Source: Phocaeicola massiliensis B84634 = Timone 84634 = DSM 17679 = JCM 13223 (lineage in GTDB: Bacteria > Bacteroidota > Bacteroidia > Bacteroidales > Bacteroidaceae). Taken from it: 64,000 bases of DNA. Both the position numbers and the translations under genes were made by a program. Where the stretch lies: assembly GCF_000382445.1 (NCBI RefSeq), contig NZ_KB905475.1:248001-312000 (forward strand). Direction: 5' to 3'. Below, piece by piece: positions 7,645 to 17,699 of the stretch; within the stretch, counting starts at the first letter, position 1; each line of letters opens with the position of its first letter. The notes under the pieces are model-generated. The model was not told where the DNA came from. It saw nothing but the letters and a program-made list of their open reading frames with translations, and searched no databases.

Positions 7645-10297
7645 GATGGTTACCTCGACAGGAACATTTGTGTCTTGTAAAGACTACGATGATGACATTG
7701 ACGAAATCAATAAAGAGTTGACGGAAATCAAGTCTCAGATCGCAGCTTTGGAAAGCGCTGTAAACAACGGTGACTATGTGACCGGTGTTACTCCTACCGC
7801 TGACGGTAAGGGTATGATTTTTACTTTCTCCAAGGGTAGCCCTGTAACGGTTACTTTGAATGTAAAAGATGGTGAACCAGGTGAAAGTGCTCAAAAAATT
7901 ACTTTTGACGAAAAAACAGGCGAAATGTTGGTTGACAATAAGCCTACAGGTATTTTCCCTGCAAAAGATGCAGAAAAAGCTCCCGTTAAGATTGAAGGGG
8001 GATATTGGGCCGTGTTGAATGACAAAGGTGAATATGACGTAACTGAAATTCCTGTTTCGGGTGTTACTGCAGTAGTTACTGATGGTATTTGTACATTGAC
8101 TGTATTCAATGCAGATGGCACTACTACTGTAGTTGAGTTGCCTACTACTTCTTCTACTATCACAGAACTTGAAGTAGTTGGTTATTTGGACGCTAAGGGT
8201 GATTTTACTGCATTCTCTGATGCTGCTTCTCACGATAACAAATATGAGATGGGTTACTCTGCTTTCTATACAGCTACTAAGGCGCCTTGGGAATGGGTGG
8301 ATGCCGATGAATCTCAAAAAGTAAAAGGTGAAATTGCTGCCAAAACAGGTGTGGTTTCTCTTGCTGGTCAGTCTTTGGTGATTCGTGTAGCTCCCGCTTC
8401 TGCTGATTTATCAACAGTGGCTATGTCTTTGGTTAATTCTAAGATGGACGAAGCTCCTATAACTTTAGGTACTCCCGAAGCATTCAAAGGCTTGGTGACT
8501 CGTGCTGCTTCTGCTAATGGCTTGTGGGCTATTCCTTTGTCGAGCAAGGAATTGACAGGTTTGAATGCTTTGACTGATTTGACTGGAAAATTTGGTGGTG
8601 AAATAGAGGATGATGAGTTTAATATTGCATTTGCTGTAAAGACTCCAAACTTCTTGTCAAACTTCAACTTGGCATTCAATAAGGTTGAATTGGATGCGGT
8701 GAGTGCTTCTCTGAATAAGAAAAAGTTGGTTGAGGCTACACAGAAAGGAAGCACTAATATTTATGAATCTACTTCTGGTACAGAAGACAATGCTTATGTG
8801 ATTGTTAAACAAGGTACACCAAATACCTTTACTTTTGATGTTCCGACTTCTGTTTACAAGAGCCAAATTATTGTAGATGAATATATAGCTCAGAACTGGG
8901 GTGTTGTGATTGATGGTAATTCATTTACAGTAAATAAGTATAATGACAAACAGACAATTCCTTCATTCCCTGTTTATTTCAACTATATTCAACTGACAGA
9001 AACGGGAATCAAATCTGTAACTCAGACTGTATGGGTTCGTATGGAACGTACAATTAAGGATCAGGTAGTTCTCGATCCTGTTAACCATATCATTCCTGCC
9101 AAGGCTGCTGATGATAAGTTTACAGTTTCTTTGGACAAGATGTTCAATGAAATGACAGCTGAAGAAAGAGTTAATTGGAATAAATTTGCTCACGACATTG
9201 TGACTGTGATTAAACAAGTAAATCCTGACGGTGATGATATTACAGTTACAGGATTTGATGATGATAATATTGCTTATCTGACAGCAGACAATAAGCCTGC
9301 TACTTCAGCTCTCAATATTGCTAAGTTGCAATTCATTCCGAATCACGAATGGAATCAAGAAACATATCCATTTGATAAGGAATACTACATTGTTTCTGAT
9401 TTCGAGGATGAAAACGGTGACGTATTGAGCTCAGTTAAGATTCCTTTGACCGTAGGTATCCCTGCGTTGTCAACTCTGTTGCAGAAAGAGCAGGTAGTAT
9501 TTGGTGGCACTAACAATGGTACTGGCGTATTGAATGAAATGGATTATGCTTCTGACAACAACGCTGTATTCTACTCATTGAAGTATGCGTTTAAAAACCA
9601 GTTGAAGGATGCTTTCGAAAATGAAAATACTGTTAAATTCATTATTGATCCTCAACAGAAAATAGAAGGTAATCCGGTCGTAGACTTGGCTCACATGGGT
9701 ACAGGCGAAAAGCGTACAGGTGTTAATCAGGCTATTGTTTTGGATGATAAGGAAAAGGCTTACAACACTCCGATCAATATCTTGATTGATGGTGAAACTA
9801 CTAAGTATGTTGGTAAGTACACTTGGTCAGACAAAGAAATCAAAGATAATGCTTTCACTATTAAGATTGTCAGTCCGATTGAGCAAGGTATCGTTGAAGC
9901 TGCTAGTGGTGATATAATCGAAGTGGTTGCTACAGAAGATGGTACAGCTAAATTGACTGATGCTGATTTGACTACTAAGACTTATGCTAAGGTTGAATAT
10001 AATATCTTCAAAGATAAGTTTAAAGACAATGAAACAACAGCTGATTTGTGGACCAGTCCATACATGAAGGGTATCTCATTCAAGTCTATGAACGAGAATA
10101 CTATTAAAGCTATTGCTAATGAAGACATTAAGCCTGCAACTAAGGTTAAAGATACAGTAACTCCTGGTTATGTAGTTTTGAGACCGATGAATGTTGCTTA
10201 CGAAGGCACTACAGAAGTAGAGGTTAAAGTAACAGACGTTTGGGGTTACGCTAAGACTGCTACTGTTAAAGTGAAAGTTCTTGCAGAAAAGGAGTAA
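7604..10297 (+). CDS. Phase-variable S-layer-type surface lipoprotein, copy B (897 aa)
   Basis: It shares the leader MNKKFLSAILFGALMV...FVSC (Cys25) and KDYDDD with the other three copies, then diverges. Residues 32-55 (IDEINKELTEIKSQIAALES) are coiled-coil-like. A GYWAVLNDKGEYDVTEIPVSG segment, split here as GYWAVLN and DKGEYDV, near residue 135 parallels VWEFLNANGEY in copy C. The long remainder is strand-rich and Thr/Lys/Asp-rich, and ends in VTDVWGYAKTATVKVKV, matching the C-terminal DxWGY motif of copies A and C. The family is recognised from memory as phase-variable S-layer proteins. The cognate promoter is read as OFF, so this gene is probably not transcribed in the configuration shown. 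Confidence 0.8.
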   Translation: MNKKFLSAILFGALMVTSTGTFVSCKDYDDDIDEINKELTEIKSQIAALESAVNNGDYVTGVTPTADGKGMIFTFSKGSPVTVTLNVKDGEPGESAQKITFDEKTGEMLVDNKPTGIFPAKDAEKAPVKIEGGYWAVLNDKGEYDVTEIPVSGVTAVVTDGICTLTVFNADGTTTVVELPTTSSTITELEVVGYLDAKGDFTAFSDAASHDNKYEMGYSAFYTATKAPWEWVDADESQKVKGEIAAKTGVVSLAGQSLVIRVAPASADLSTVAMSLVNSKMDEAPITLGTPEAFKGLVTRAASANGLWAIPLSSKELTGLNALTDLTGKFGGEIEDDEFNIAFAVKTPNFLSNFNLAFNKVELDAVSASLNKKKLVEATQKGSTNIYESTSGTEDNAYVIVKQGTPNTFTFDVPTSVYKSQIIVDEYIAQNWGVVIDGNSFTVNKYNDKQTIPSFPVYFNYIQLTETGIKSVTQTVWVRMERTIKDQVVLDPVNHIIPAKAADDKFTVSLDKMFNEMTAEERVNWNKFAHDIVTVIKQVNPDGDDITVTGFDDDNIAYLTADNKPATSALNIAKLQFIPNHEWNQETYPFDKEYYIVSDFEDENGDVLSSVKIPLTVGIPALSTLLQKEQVVFGGTNNGTGVLNEMDYASDNNAVFYSLKYAFKNQLKDAFENENTVKFIIDPQQKIEGNPVVDLAHMGTGEKRTGVNQAIVLDDKEKAYNTPINILIDGETTKYVGKYTWSDKEIKDNAFTIKIVSPIEQGIVEAASGDIIEVVATEDGTAKLTDADLTTKTYAKVEYNIFKDKFKDNETTADLWTSPYMKGISFKSMNENTIKAIANEDIKPATKVKDTVTPGYVVLRPMNVAYEGTTEVEVKVTDVWGYAKTATVKVKVLAEKE

Positions 10298-10342
10298 TTT
10301 ATCTGTGAGATTAATTATCTGATAATAGGTAAACTCTGATAT

Positions 10343-10396
10343 GCAGGGTACGTCTCTTTCTGATTTGCGGGAAAGAAGGCGTACCCTGCTTTTTTT
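10343..10396 (+). terminator. Intrinsic terminator after copy B
   Basis: The stem GCAGGGTACG (10343-10352) pairs with 10380-10389 and is followed directly by a T7 run, 46 bp after the stop codon. Confidence 0.8.
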
Positions 10397-10431
10397 GTAT
10401 CTGTATATTTTTCCCGATCTTAATAAATATG

Positions 10432-10439
10432 TATTTTTG
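10432..10439 (+). promoter_or_regulatory. -7 box of the exchanger gene
   Basis: TATTTTTG fits TAnnTTTG; no clear -33 element. It lies inside the longest possible reading frame of the exchanger, which argues for the later ATG at 10471. Confidence 0.5.
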
Positions 10440-10470
10440 CACAAGTAAAATCGTAATTATACATTCTATT

Positions 10471-11433
10471 ATGTTAGACACCCTTCTTTTAATCGGCGGT
10501 TTAGCCCTTATATTGCTGGGAGCAAACGGCCTGACTGACGGCTCGGCTGCTGTTGCCAAGCGTTTTCGTATTTCCGACCTCGTAATCGGTCTCACCATCG
10601 TGGCTTTCGGTACTTCCGCACCCGAGTTGGTAATCAGTGTACTTTCTGCTTTAAACGGAAGTGCAGAGATGGCTATCGGTAACGTGGTGGGTAGTAATAC
10701 ATTCAATGCTTTGATGATTATCGGTTGCACGGCGGTGGTACTACCCATCAAAGTTGGTGAGGGAACCATGAGCAAAGAAATACCGCTGGTGATTCTTTCT
10801 TCGCTGGTACTTTTCTTTTGTGCCAATGATGTGATGCTCGATCAAGGCAATGAAAATATAATCGGGCGGATTGACGGACTTATTCTGCTCGCTTTCTTTC
10901 TTATTTTCTTGCGATATACATTTGCCATTGCACGAAACGGAGGCGAAGAAGTGGGAGAAGAACAGAAGATTAAAGAGATGCCTGTATGGAAATCTGTTCT
11001 TTTTATAGTGGGTGGACTGGCAGGTCTCATCTTTGGCGGGCAACTCTTTGTTGAAGGAGCAAGCGGTATTGCCCGGTCGCTGGGTGTCAGCGAATCTGTT
11101 ATAGGATTGACTTTGGTGGCAGGAGGTACTTCGTTGCCCGAGCTGGCCACATCTGTTACGGCTGCATTGAAGAAGAATCCGGGTATTGCCATCGGAAATG
11201 TGATAGGTAGCAATCTGTTTAATATATTCTTTGTGTTGGGATGTAGCGCAACTATTTCACCTTTGCCGATGGGTGGCATCAATAATCTTGACTTGACGGT
11301 GATGATTGCTTCCGCACTGCTGTTGTGGCTGGTGGGATGGTTCTTCAAAAAACGTACCATTACACGCCCTGAAGGGGTGTTGATGATGGTGTGTTATGTG
11401 GCTTATACGGCCTATCTTATTGCCCAACAATGA
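10471..11433 (+). CDS. Calcium/sodium antiporter, CaCA family (YrbG-like)
   Basis: A protein of 320 residues made of two homologous halves, each with about five membrane segments. The alpha-repeat signatures are visible: VAFGTSAPELVISV in the first half and VAGGTSLPELATSV in the second, each followed by an IGNVVGSN/IGNVIGSN motif. These residues form the ion-binding site in the K+-dependent and prokaryotic Ca2+/cation exchangers. It sits in the inner membrane and would export Ca2+ in exchange for Na+ or H+. The start at 10471 (MLDTLLLIGG) was preferred because the earlier ATG at 10429 lies at the -7 box. Confidence 0.9.
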   Translation: MLDTLLLIGGLALILLGANGLTDGSAAVAKRFRISDLVIGLTIVAFGTSAPELVISVLSALNGSAEMAIGNVVGSNTFNALMIIGCTAVVLPIKVGEGTMSKEIPLVILSSLVLFFCANDVMLDQGNENIIGRIDGLILLAFFLIFLRYTFAIARNGGEEVGEEQKIKEMPVWKSVLFIVGGLAGLIFGGQLFVEGASGIARSLGVSESVIGLTLVAGGTSLPELATSVTAALKKNPGIAIGNVIGSNLFNIFFVLGCSATISPLPMGGINNLDLTVMIASALLLWLVGWFFKKRTITRPEGVLMMVCYVAYTAYLIAQQ

Positions 11434-11509
11434 AAAAAGGTGTGAAAATCACCTCTTTTTAAATTAAAAACAGCTATCTTTACCGCCTGAATTTTTATAA
11501 AAATCGAAC

Positions 11510-12646
11510 ATGGCTATTACCATTAAGAAAGTCAGTACCCAAAAGGAACTAAAAACATTTATACGTTTTAATTACGAGTTATATAAGGATAATCCCTATT
11601 CCGTACCCGATTTGTACGATGATATGCTGAATACGTTCAGCCCGAAGAAGAATGCTGCTTTTGAGTTTTGCGAGGCTGTTTACTTTTTGGCCTATAAAGA
11701 TGATAAAGTGGTGGGACGTATTGCCGGAATTATCAATCATCGTGCCAATGAAACATGGCAGAAAAAGGAAGTACGTTTTGGATGGATTGATTTTCTGGAT
11801 GATATAGAAATATCACGTGCACTGCTGGATGCTGTGTCTGAATGGGGAAAATCGAAGGGCATGGATACTATTCAAGGACCTTTGGGCTTTACTGATTTTG
11901 ACGCGGAAGGAATGTTGATTGAAGGCTTTGACCAGTTGAGCACGATGGCAACTATTTATAATTATCCTTATTACCCGCAACATATGGAAAAGTTGGGATT
12001 TGAGAAAGATGCCGACTGGGTGGAGTATAAGATATATGTGCCTGATGCTATTCCCGACAAGCATAAGCGTATCAGCGATTTGATTCAGCGTAAGTTTAAT
12101 CTGAAGATTAAGAAATATACATCGGGTAAAAAGATTGCTGCCGAATACGGTCAGGCTATTTTTGAGCTGATGAATGAGGCATATGCGCCCCTTTATGGAT
12201 TTTCGGCATTGTCACAAGGACAGATTGACCAGTATATCAAGATGTATCTGCCTATCGTGGATTTGCGTATGGTGACTCTGATTACGGATGCCGACGATAA
12301 ACTCATTGCTGTGGGTATTTCAATGCCTTCTTTGTCTGAAGCATTGCAAAAGGCAAAAGGACGTTTGCTGCCTATGGGATGGTATCACTTGATGAAGGTG
12401 CTGTTTATGCATAAATATCCTCCCATGCTCGATTTACTGTTGGTGGCTGTGAAGCCTGAGTACCAAAACAAAGGGGTGAATGCTTTGTTATTCTCCGACC
12501 TGATTCCTGTGTATCAGCAATTGGGGTTCAAGTATGCCGAAAGTAATCCGGAACTGGAGCTGAACGGAAAGGTGCAGGCACAGTGGGAGTATTTCGAGAC
12601 TGAACAGCATAAGCGCCGTCGTGCTTATAAGAAAAGCATCGTCTGA
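11510..12646 (+). CDS. GNAT-like acyltransferase-superfamily protein (378 aa)
   Basis: The sequence has an N-terminal GNAT-like half (FEFCEAVYFLAYKDDKVVGRIAGIIN) and a C-terminal GNAT-like half (LLVAVKPEYQNKGVNALLF), the latter matching the acetyl-CoA-binding motif A pattern (Q/RxxGxx). The middle QGPLGFTDFDAEGMLIEGF and YNYPYYP segments are typical of a conserved Bacteroidetes family of uncharacterised N-acyltransferase-like proteins. The substrate is unknown. A TATCTTTA box at about 11475 may be its promoter. It stands alone between the exchanger and parE on the same strand. Confidence 0.75.
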   Translation: MAITIKKVSTQKELKTFIRFNYELYKDNPYSVPDLYDDMLNTFSPKKNAAFEFCEAVYFLAYKDDKVVGRIAGIINHRANETWQKKEVRFGWIDFLDDIEISRALLDAVSEWGKSKGMDTIQGPLGFTDFDAEGMLIEGFDQLSTMATIYNYPYYPQHMEKLGFEKDADWVEYKIYVPDAIPDKHKRISDLIQRKFNLKIKKYTSGKKIAAEYGQAIFELMNEAYAPLYGFSALSQGQIDQYIKMYLPIVDLRMVTLITDADDKLIAVGISMPSLSEALQKAKGRLLPMGWYHLMKVLFMHKYPPMLDLLLVAVKPEYQNKGVNALLFSDLIPVYQQLGFKYAESNPELELNGKVQAQWEYFETEQHKRRRAYKKSIV

Positions 12647-12690
12647 CAATGTACTCGTGAAGAAACTGATTTTGTAACCGTTACTAAGAT

Positions 12691-14568
12691 ATGGAAGAAA
12701 ACAACGAACTGATAAACAATTCCGCCGTAGAATATACCGACGATAACATCCGCCACCTCAGCGATATGGAGCATGTGCGTACCCGTCCCGGTATGTATAT
12801 TGGAAAGTTGGGTGACGGAGCGCATGCAGAAGACGGTATTTATGTTCTTTTGAAGGAGGTACTCGATAACAGTATCGATGAGTTTAAAATGCAGGCGGGC
12901 AAGAAGATTGAAATTACAATAGAAGATAAACTTCGTGTCAGTGTGCGCGACTTTGGCCGTGGTATTCCTCAGGGAAAACTGATTGAGGCAGTGAGCGTGC
13001 TGAACACAGGTGGCAAATATGACAGCAAGGCTTTTAAAAAAAGTGTCGGGCTGAATGGTGTCGGTGTGAAGGCGGTCAATGCATTGAGTTCGCGCTTTGA
13101 AGTGCGAAGCTACCGCGAAGGGAAGGTGCGTATTGTTACTTTTGCCAAAGGAGATTTGCTGACAGACCGGACGGAAGATACTTCGGAAGAGAACGGTACT
13201 TATATCTTCTTTGAACCGGATAATACTTTATTTGAAAATTATAGTTTCCGCTCTGAATTTGTGGAAACGATGTTGCGCAATTATACTTACCTCAATACGG
13301 GATTGGCTATCATTTATAACGGACAGCGTATATTGTCGCGCAACGGGCTGGTGGATTTGTTGAATGATAATATGACGGCTACGGGTCTGTATCCCATCAT
13401 TCATCTTAAAGATGAGGATATAGAGATTGCCTTTACGCACACCGGACAGTATGGCGAAGAGTATTATTCGTTTGTCAATGGGCAACATACCACTCAGGGG
13501 GGTACACATCAAAGTGCTTTTAAGGAGCATATTGCACGTACTATTAAAGAGTATTTCAATAAGAATATGGATTATGCGGACATCCGTAACGGATTGGTGG
13601 CAGCCATTGCCGTCAATGTGGAAGAACCGATGTTTGAAAGTCAGACAAAGATTAAGTTGGGATCTACCAATATGGCTCCCGGCGGTCCTACGGTGAATAA
13701 GTTCGTAGGCGATTTTGTGAAGACGGAAGTGGATAATTATCTGCACAAGCATATGGACGTGGCGGATGTGATGTTGCAAAAGATACAGGAATCCGAGAAA
13801 GAGCGTAAAGCGATAGCCGGTGTGACTAAACTGGCCCGTGAACGTGCCAAGAAAGCGAACCTTCATAATCGTAAGTTGCGCGACTGCCGTTTCCACCTCA
13901 ATGATGCAAAGGGAGATAAGAAAGAGGAAAGCTGTATTTTTATCACCGAGGGTGATTCGGCAAGCGGTTCTATCACGAAAAGTCGTGATGTAAACACGCA
14001 GGCGGTGTTCAGCCTTCGCGGTAAGCCGCTGAATTCTTACGGGCTGACCAAGAAGGTGGTGTATGAGAATGAAGAGTTTAATTTGCTGCAAGCGGCTCTT
14101 AACATAGAAGAAGGCATAGAGGGACTGCGTTATAATAAAGTGATTGTGGCAACCGATGCCGATGTGGACGGCATGCATATACGTCTGTTGTTGATAACGT
14201 TTTTCCTGCAATTCTTCCCCGATTTGATAAAGAAAGGACATGTGTATATTTTGCAGACTCCTTTGTTCCGCGTGCGTAACCGTAAGAAGGGAGTGTACGA
14301 AACTGTCTATTGCTATTCGGAAGAGGAAAGGATTGCTGCTATCGAACGGTTGAGTCCCAATCCTGAAATTACTCGGTTTAAGGGACTCGGAGAGATTTCA
14401 CCCGATGAATTCAAGCATTTTATCGGAAAAGATATGCGTTTGGAACAGGTAAGCCTTAGAAAGACTGATTTGGTGAAAGAACTGTTGGAATTCTATATGG
14501 GTAAGAATACCATGGAAAGACAAAACTTTATAATTGAAAACCTTGTTATAGAAGAAGATATAGCGTGA
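12691..14568 (+). CDS. parE: Type IIA DNA topoisomerase subunit B (ParE-type)
   Basis: The ATP-binding GHKL domain is clear: [18 protein letters not shown] and [13 protein letters not shown] near residues 57-125. The TOPRIM domain follows with [13 protein letters not shown], and [15 protein letters not shown] carries the Mg2+-binding DxD. The C-terminal FKGLGE...F motif of the GyrB/ParE family is present. At 625 residues it lacks the insert of the long GyrB proteins, which favours topoisomerase IV subunit B. It would work with a ParC-type subunit to decatenate DNA; that partner is not next to it here. It ends 1 bp before coaD and likely shares a transcript with it. Confidence 0.9.
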   Translation: MEENNELINNSAVEYTDDNIRHLSDMEHVRTRPGMYIGKLGDGAHAEDGIYVLLKEVLDNSIDEFKMQAGKKIEITIEDKLRVSVRDFGRGIPQGKLIEAVSVLNTGGKYDSKAFKKSVGLNGVGVKAVNALSSRFEVRSYREGKVRIVTFAKGDLLTDRTEDTSEENGTYIFFEPDNTLFENYSFRSEFVETMLRNYTYLNTGLAIIYNGQRILSRNGLVDLLNDNMTATGLYPIIHLKDEDIEIAFTHTGQYGEEYYSFVNGQHTTQGGTHQSAFKEHIARTIKEYFNKNMDYADIRNGLVAAIAVNVEEPMFESQTKIKLGSTNMAPGGPTVNKFVGDFVKTEVDNYLHKHMDVADVMLQKIQESEKERKAIAGVTKLARERAKKANLHNRKLRDCRFHLNDAKGDKKEESCIFITEGDSASGSITKSRDVNTQAVFSLRGKPLNSYGLTKKVVYENEEFNLLQAALNIEEGIEGLRYNKVIVATDADVDGMHIRLLLITFFLQFFPDLIKKGHVYILQTPLFRVRNRKKGVYETVYCYSEEERIAAIERLSPNPEITRFKGLGEISPDEFKHFIGKDMRLEQVSLRKTDLVKELLEFYMGKNTMERQNFIIENLVIEEDIA

Positions 14569-14569
14569 G

Positions 14570-15025
14570 ATGAGAAGAGCAATATTTCCGGGAACATTCG
14601 ATCCCTTCACCATCGGGCATTATTCGGTTGTAAAACGGGCATTGACCTTTATGGATGAGGTGATTATCGGTATTGGTATTAATGATAATAAAAAGACTTG
14701 GTTCCCGATGGATAAACGTCTGGAAATGATTCGCGGATTGTTTGCCGATGAACCTCGTATCAGGGTGGAGGCGTATGACTGTCTGACGGTGGATTTTGCC
14801 AAAGAACAGAATGCCGGGTTTATCGTGCGCGGCATTCGTACCGTGCATGATTTTGAGTACGAGGAAACCATTGCCGATATCAATCGGAAGCTGGCGGGAA
14901 TAGAGACTATTTTACTGTTTACCGAGCCCGAACTGACTTCTATCAGTTCTACTATTGTGAGGGAATTATTGCAATTCGGTAAAGATGTTACTCCGTTTTT
15001 GCCTGAAGGAATGAAAATAGATTAA
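14570..15025 (+). CDS. coaD: Pantetheine-phosphate adenylyltransferase
   Basis: A 151-residue protein with the nucleotidyltransferase signature [19 protein letters not shown] (TxGH) at the N-terminus and the C-terminal ISSTIVREL motif, both diagnostic of CoaD. It transfers AMP from ATP to 4'-phosphopantetheine, the penultimate step of coenzyme A synthesis, in the cytoplasm. The length is slightly below the usual 155-165 residues but is complete. It follows parE by 1 bp, and its stop overlaps the start of the S41 protease gene by one base, which indicates translational coupling. Confidence 0.93.
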   Translation: MRRAIFPGTFDPFTIGHYSVVKRALTFMDEVIIGIGINDNKKTWFPMDKRLEMIRGLFADEPRIRVEAYDCLTVDFAKEQNAGFIVRGIRTVHDFEYEETIADINRKLAGIETILLFTEPELTSISSTIVRELLQFGKDVTPFLPEGMKID

Positions 15026-16635
15026 TGATGAAATATACCAAGTATTTAGTTGCAGGCTTGATTGCCTGCATTTTTTCTTTCTGTGCTGTCCGGGCACAGG
15101 AAAGAAAGTCTTTAGTGGATTCCCCGGCCCGTAAACTGCAATTGGCGGAGTTTGCCATTGCCAATCTGTATGTCGACAAGGTGGATGAAGGCAAGATGGT
15201 GGAAGAAGCCATTATAAAGATGCTGGAACAGCTTGACCCGCATTCTGTTTATTCGGATGCGGAAGAGGTAAAAAAAATGAATGAGCCGTTGCAGGGCAAT
15301 TTTGAAGGAATCGGTATTCAGTTTAATATGGCGGAAGATACTCTTTTCGTTATACAGCCTGTATCGGGAGGTCCTTCTGAGAAGGTTGGCATTCTGGCCG
15401 GTGACCGCATTGTAATGGTGGATGATACGATTATTGCCGGTGTGAAGATGAGCACGGAAGATATCATGCGCCGTTTGAAGGGGCCGAAGGGTTCGGAAGT
15501 GAATCTGAAAATTGTGCGCCGTGGAGTGGGGGAACTGCTTCCTTTTACGGTGAAAAGGGATAAAATTCCGGTTTACAGCCTCGATGCTTCTTATCTGTTG
15601 AAAGATAGAATCGGCTATATCCGCATCAATCGTTTTGGTGCTACCACGCATGAGGAGTTTAAGAAGGCATTGGCTGAACTGAAAAAACTAGGCATGAAAG
15701 ATTTGGTGCTTGATTTGCAGGGTAACGGTGGAGGTTATCTGAATGCTGCCATCGATTTGGCAAATGAATTTTTGGAAAAACAAGAGTTGATTGTTTATAC
15801 CGAAGGACGCCGGAATCCTCGTAGCGAGTTCTTTGCCAAGGGTACCGGAGATTTCCGGGATGGGCGTCTGATTGTGCTGGTGGATGAGTTTTCGGCTTCT
15901 GCCAGTGAAATCGTGACCGGAGCTGTTCAGGACTGGGACAGAGGAGTAGTGGTTGGTCGCCGCACTTTCGGTAAGGGGCTGGTGCAGCGTCCCATCGACT
16001 TGCCCGATGGCTCTATGATTCGCTTGACGGTGGCTCGTTATTATACTCCGGCAGGGCGTTGTATTCAGAAGCCTTACGAAAGTATTGAAAAATATAATGA
16101 AGATTTGATAGACCGCTATAACCGAGGGGAAATGCTGAGTGCCGATAGTATTCATTTTCCTGATTCTCTTAAGTTTAAGACTCATAAATTAGAACGTACG
16201 GTATATGGTGGAGGTGGCATTATGCCGGATTATTTTGTGCCGATTGATACGACGCTCTATACTAAATATCATCGTCAGTTGCGTGATAAGGGGGTATTGA
16301 TGAAAGTGCACTTCCGGCAGATAGATGCACATCGTGACGAATGGTTGTCTAAGTATAAGAAGTTTGATGATTTCCATAAGAAGTTCGAAGTTTCTCCGGA
16401 TATGCTTCGGCAATTGGTAGCGACAGGAAAAGAGATGGGCGTGGAATATAATGAGGAAGAATATCAAAAAGCCCTGCCTTTGCTGAAATTGCAGATGAAG
16501 GCGTTGATAGCTCGTGATTTATGGGATATGAATGAATATTATCACGTTATTAATGATGCTAACGAAAGCATCAGGAAGGCTTTGGAACTGTTGGAACAAC
16601 CGGATTTTGAAGGATTGTTGAAAAAGAAACAGTAG
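15025..16635 (+). CDS. S41 family C-terminal processing peptidase (CtpA-like)
   Basis: An N-terminal signal ([19 protein letters not shown]...VRAQ) is followed by a PDZ domain near residues 85-170 (GIGIQFNMAEDTLFVIQPV, GDRIVMVDD). The tail-specific protease core has VLDLQGNGGG, the nucleophile region VDEFSASASEIVTGA and the lysine motif GRRTFGKGLVQ, so the Ser/Lys dyad is intact. The C-terminal 130 residues are helical and typical of Bacteroidetes members. It is an exported peptidase of the periplasm. Its substrate cannot be told from sequence. It is coupled to coaD by a one-base overlap. Confidence 0.9.
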   Translation: MMKYTKYLVAGLIACIFSFCAVRAQERKSLVDSPARKLQLAEFAIANLYVDKVDEGKMVEEAIIKMLEQLDPHSVYSDAEEVKKMNEPLQGNFEGIGIQFNMAEDTLFVIQPVSGGPSEKVGILAGDRIVMVDDTIIAGVKMSTEDIMRRLKGPKGSEVNLKIVRRGVGELLPFTVKRDKIPVYSLDASYLLKDRIGYIRINRFGATTHEEFKKALAELKKLGMKDLVLDLQGNGGGYLNAAIDLANEFLEKQELIVYTEGRRNPRSEFFAKGTGDFRDGRLIVLVDEFSASASEIVTGAVQDWDRGVVVGRRTFGKGLVQRPIDLPDGSMIRLTVARYYTPAGRCIQKPYESIEKYNEDLIDRYNRGEMLSADSIHFPDSLKFKTHKLERTVYGGGGIMPDYFVPIDTTLYTKYHRQLRDKGVLMKVHFRQIDAHRDEWLSKYKKFDDFHKKFEVSPDMLRQLVATGKEMGVEYNEEEYQKALPLLKLQMKALIARDLWDMNEYYHVINDANESIRKALELLEQPDFEGLLKKKQ

Positions 16636-16655
16636 TCGGGCTGTATTAATATGGT

Positions 16656-16701
16656 AAGTTTGTCATTCTGAGATTCTTTTGGTGCGCAGAATGACAAACT
16701 T
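16656..16701. repeat. Perfect 15-bp hairpin after the S41 gene
   Basis: AAGTTTGTCATTCTG (16656-16670) pairs exactly with 16687-16701 around a 16-nt loop. It is probably a terminator or a dispersed intergenic palindrome. The rest of 16702-16907 holds nothing I recognise. Confidence 0.6.
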
Positions 16702-16907
16702 ATAGAAGGGCATGGTTTGCCTGCCCGAAGACACAAAGTAAACTGTTTTCGGGCGAGCGAACCTCGCCCCTACGAGCTAAGCGACAGCATTATCCACGTT
16801 TTGACACATTTCTTTTCCGAATGGGGTAAACCACAGGAGGTTATAGAATTGCCGAGTGACCTTGATATAGTAAATGTTTTTATAATGAAATGATTGTTTC
16901 TCAGGTT

Positions 16908-17507
16908 TTATTTCTTTTTGAATAATATCTTATTCAGCCAGCGGTTGATATAAATATTTGCAAAAGCGCATCCCACTCCGATGGCAGCTCCTGCCACTAC
17001 ATCGCTTGGATAATGTACTCCTTGGTTTATCCGGGCAAACCCTACTCCGCAAGCCCACACTGCCGAAGGAGCGATGACATACCATTTGGGATAAGTGATT
17101 GAAAGAGATGTTGCCAGGGAAAAGGCGGCAGCTGTGTGACCTGATGGGAATGACGGGCTGTCTGCATCCGGTGCTCCGTAAACATGAATCTTATCGGGGT
17201 ACTTTACAAAAGGGCGGTCGCGTCCTATGATGTGCTTGGCTGCGTAGGTGATGCCTACTGCTTCAATCACGCTTGTACCGATATAAATGGCATCTTTCAG
17301 TAACGGCTGGTCTTTTTTTATCAATGCATAAATTCCCATGGCGGCGGGCACTCCTACAGGCAGGATAACGCCGCTTGCTGACAATCCACGGCTGAGGCCG
17401 TGTACATCCCATTTGTTGATGGTCTTCACCGTGTTGATGTCCCAGTTTTGCGCAGATAGTTGCATGCTGAGGCATAAGCTTAGAAGTAGAAAGATACTTT
17501 TTTTCAT
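16908..17507 (-). CDS. PAP2 superfamily phosphatase (199 aa)
   Basis: The three phosphatase motifs are visible in order: KHIIGRDRPF (KxxxxxxRP), SFPSGHTAAAF (PSGH) and ARINQGVHYPSDVVAG (SRxxxxxHxxxD-like, with ARI in place of SR). An N-terminal signal, MKKSIFLLLSLCLSMQLSAQ, suggests export. It would dephosphorylate lipid phosphates such as undecaprenyl or phosphatidylglycerol phosphate at the membrane. The start at 17507 was chosen because the longer frame begins at 17534, within a TATCTTTG promoter box (17532-17539, minus strand). Confidence 0.88.
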   Translation of the reverse strand: MKKSIFLLLSLCLSMQLSAQNWDINTVKTINKWDVHGLSRGLSASGVILPVGVPAAMGIYALIKKDQPLLKDAIYIGTSVIEAVGITYAAKHIIGRDRPFVKYPDKIHVYGAPDADSPSFPSGHTAAAFSLATSLSITYPKWYVIAPSAVWACGVGFARINQGVHYPSDVVAGAAIGVGCAFANIYINRWLNKILFKKK

Positions 17508-17599
17508 TGTATATTTTATAGTTTGCTGCCGCAAAGATAGGAAATTATGTTTTCTTCTCTTTGTTCCTAGGCTGATTAAAGAATAATTTCCATAATTCC

Positions 17600-17630
17600 T
17601 TGTATTATCGCTAGAATTCCTTTACTTTTG
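17600..17630 (+). promoter_or_regulatory. Promoter of sdhCAB
   Basis: TTG at 17600-17602, a 20-bp spacer, then TACTTTTG at 17623-17630 fit the Bacteroides sigma consensus well. The predicted transcript starts near 17637, about 63 nt before sdhC. Confidence 0.75.
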
Positions 17631-17699
17631 CATCGTGAATACACAGCTTTTAACGGAATTTTTAGTTCTAACAATTAAATAATTTAAATTCAATCATTT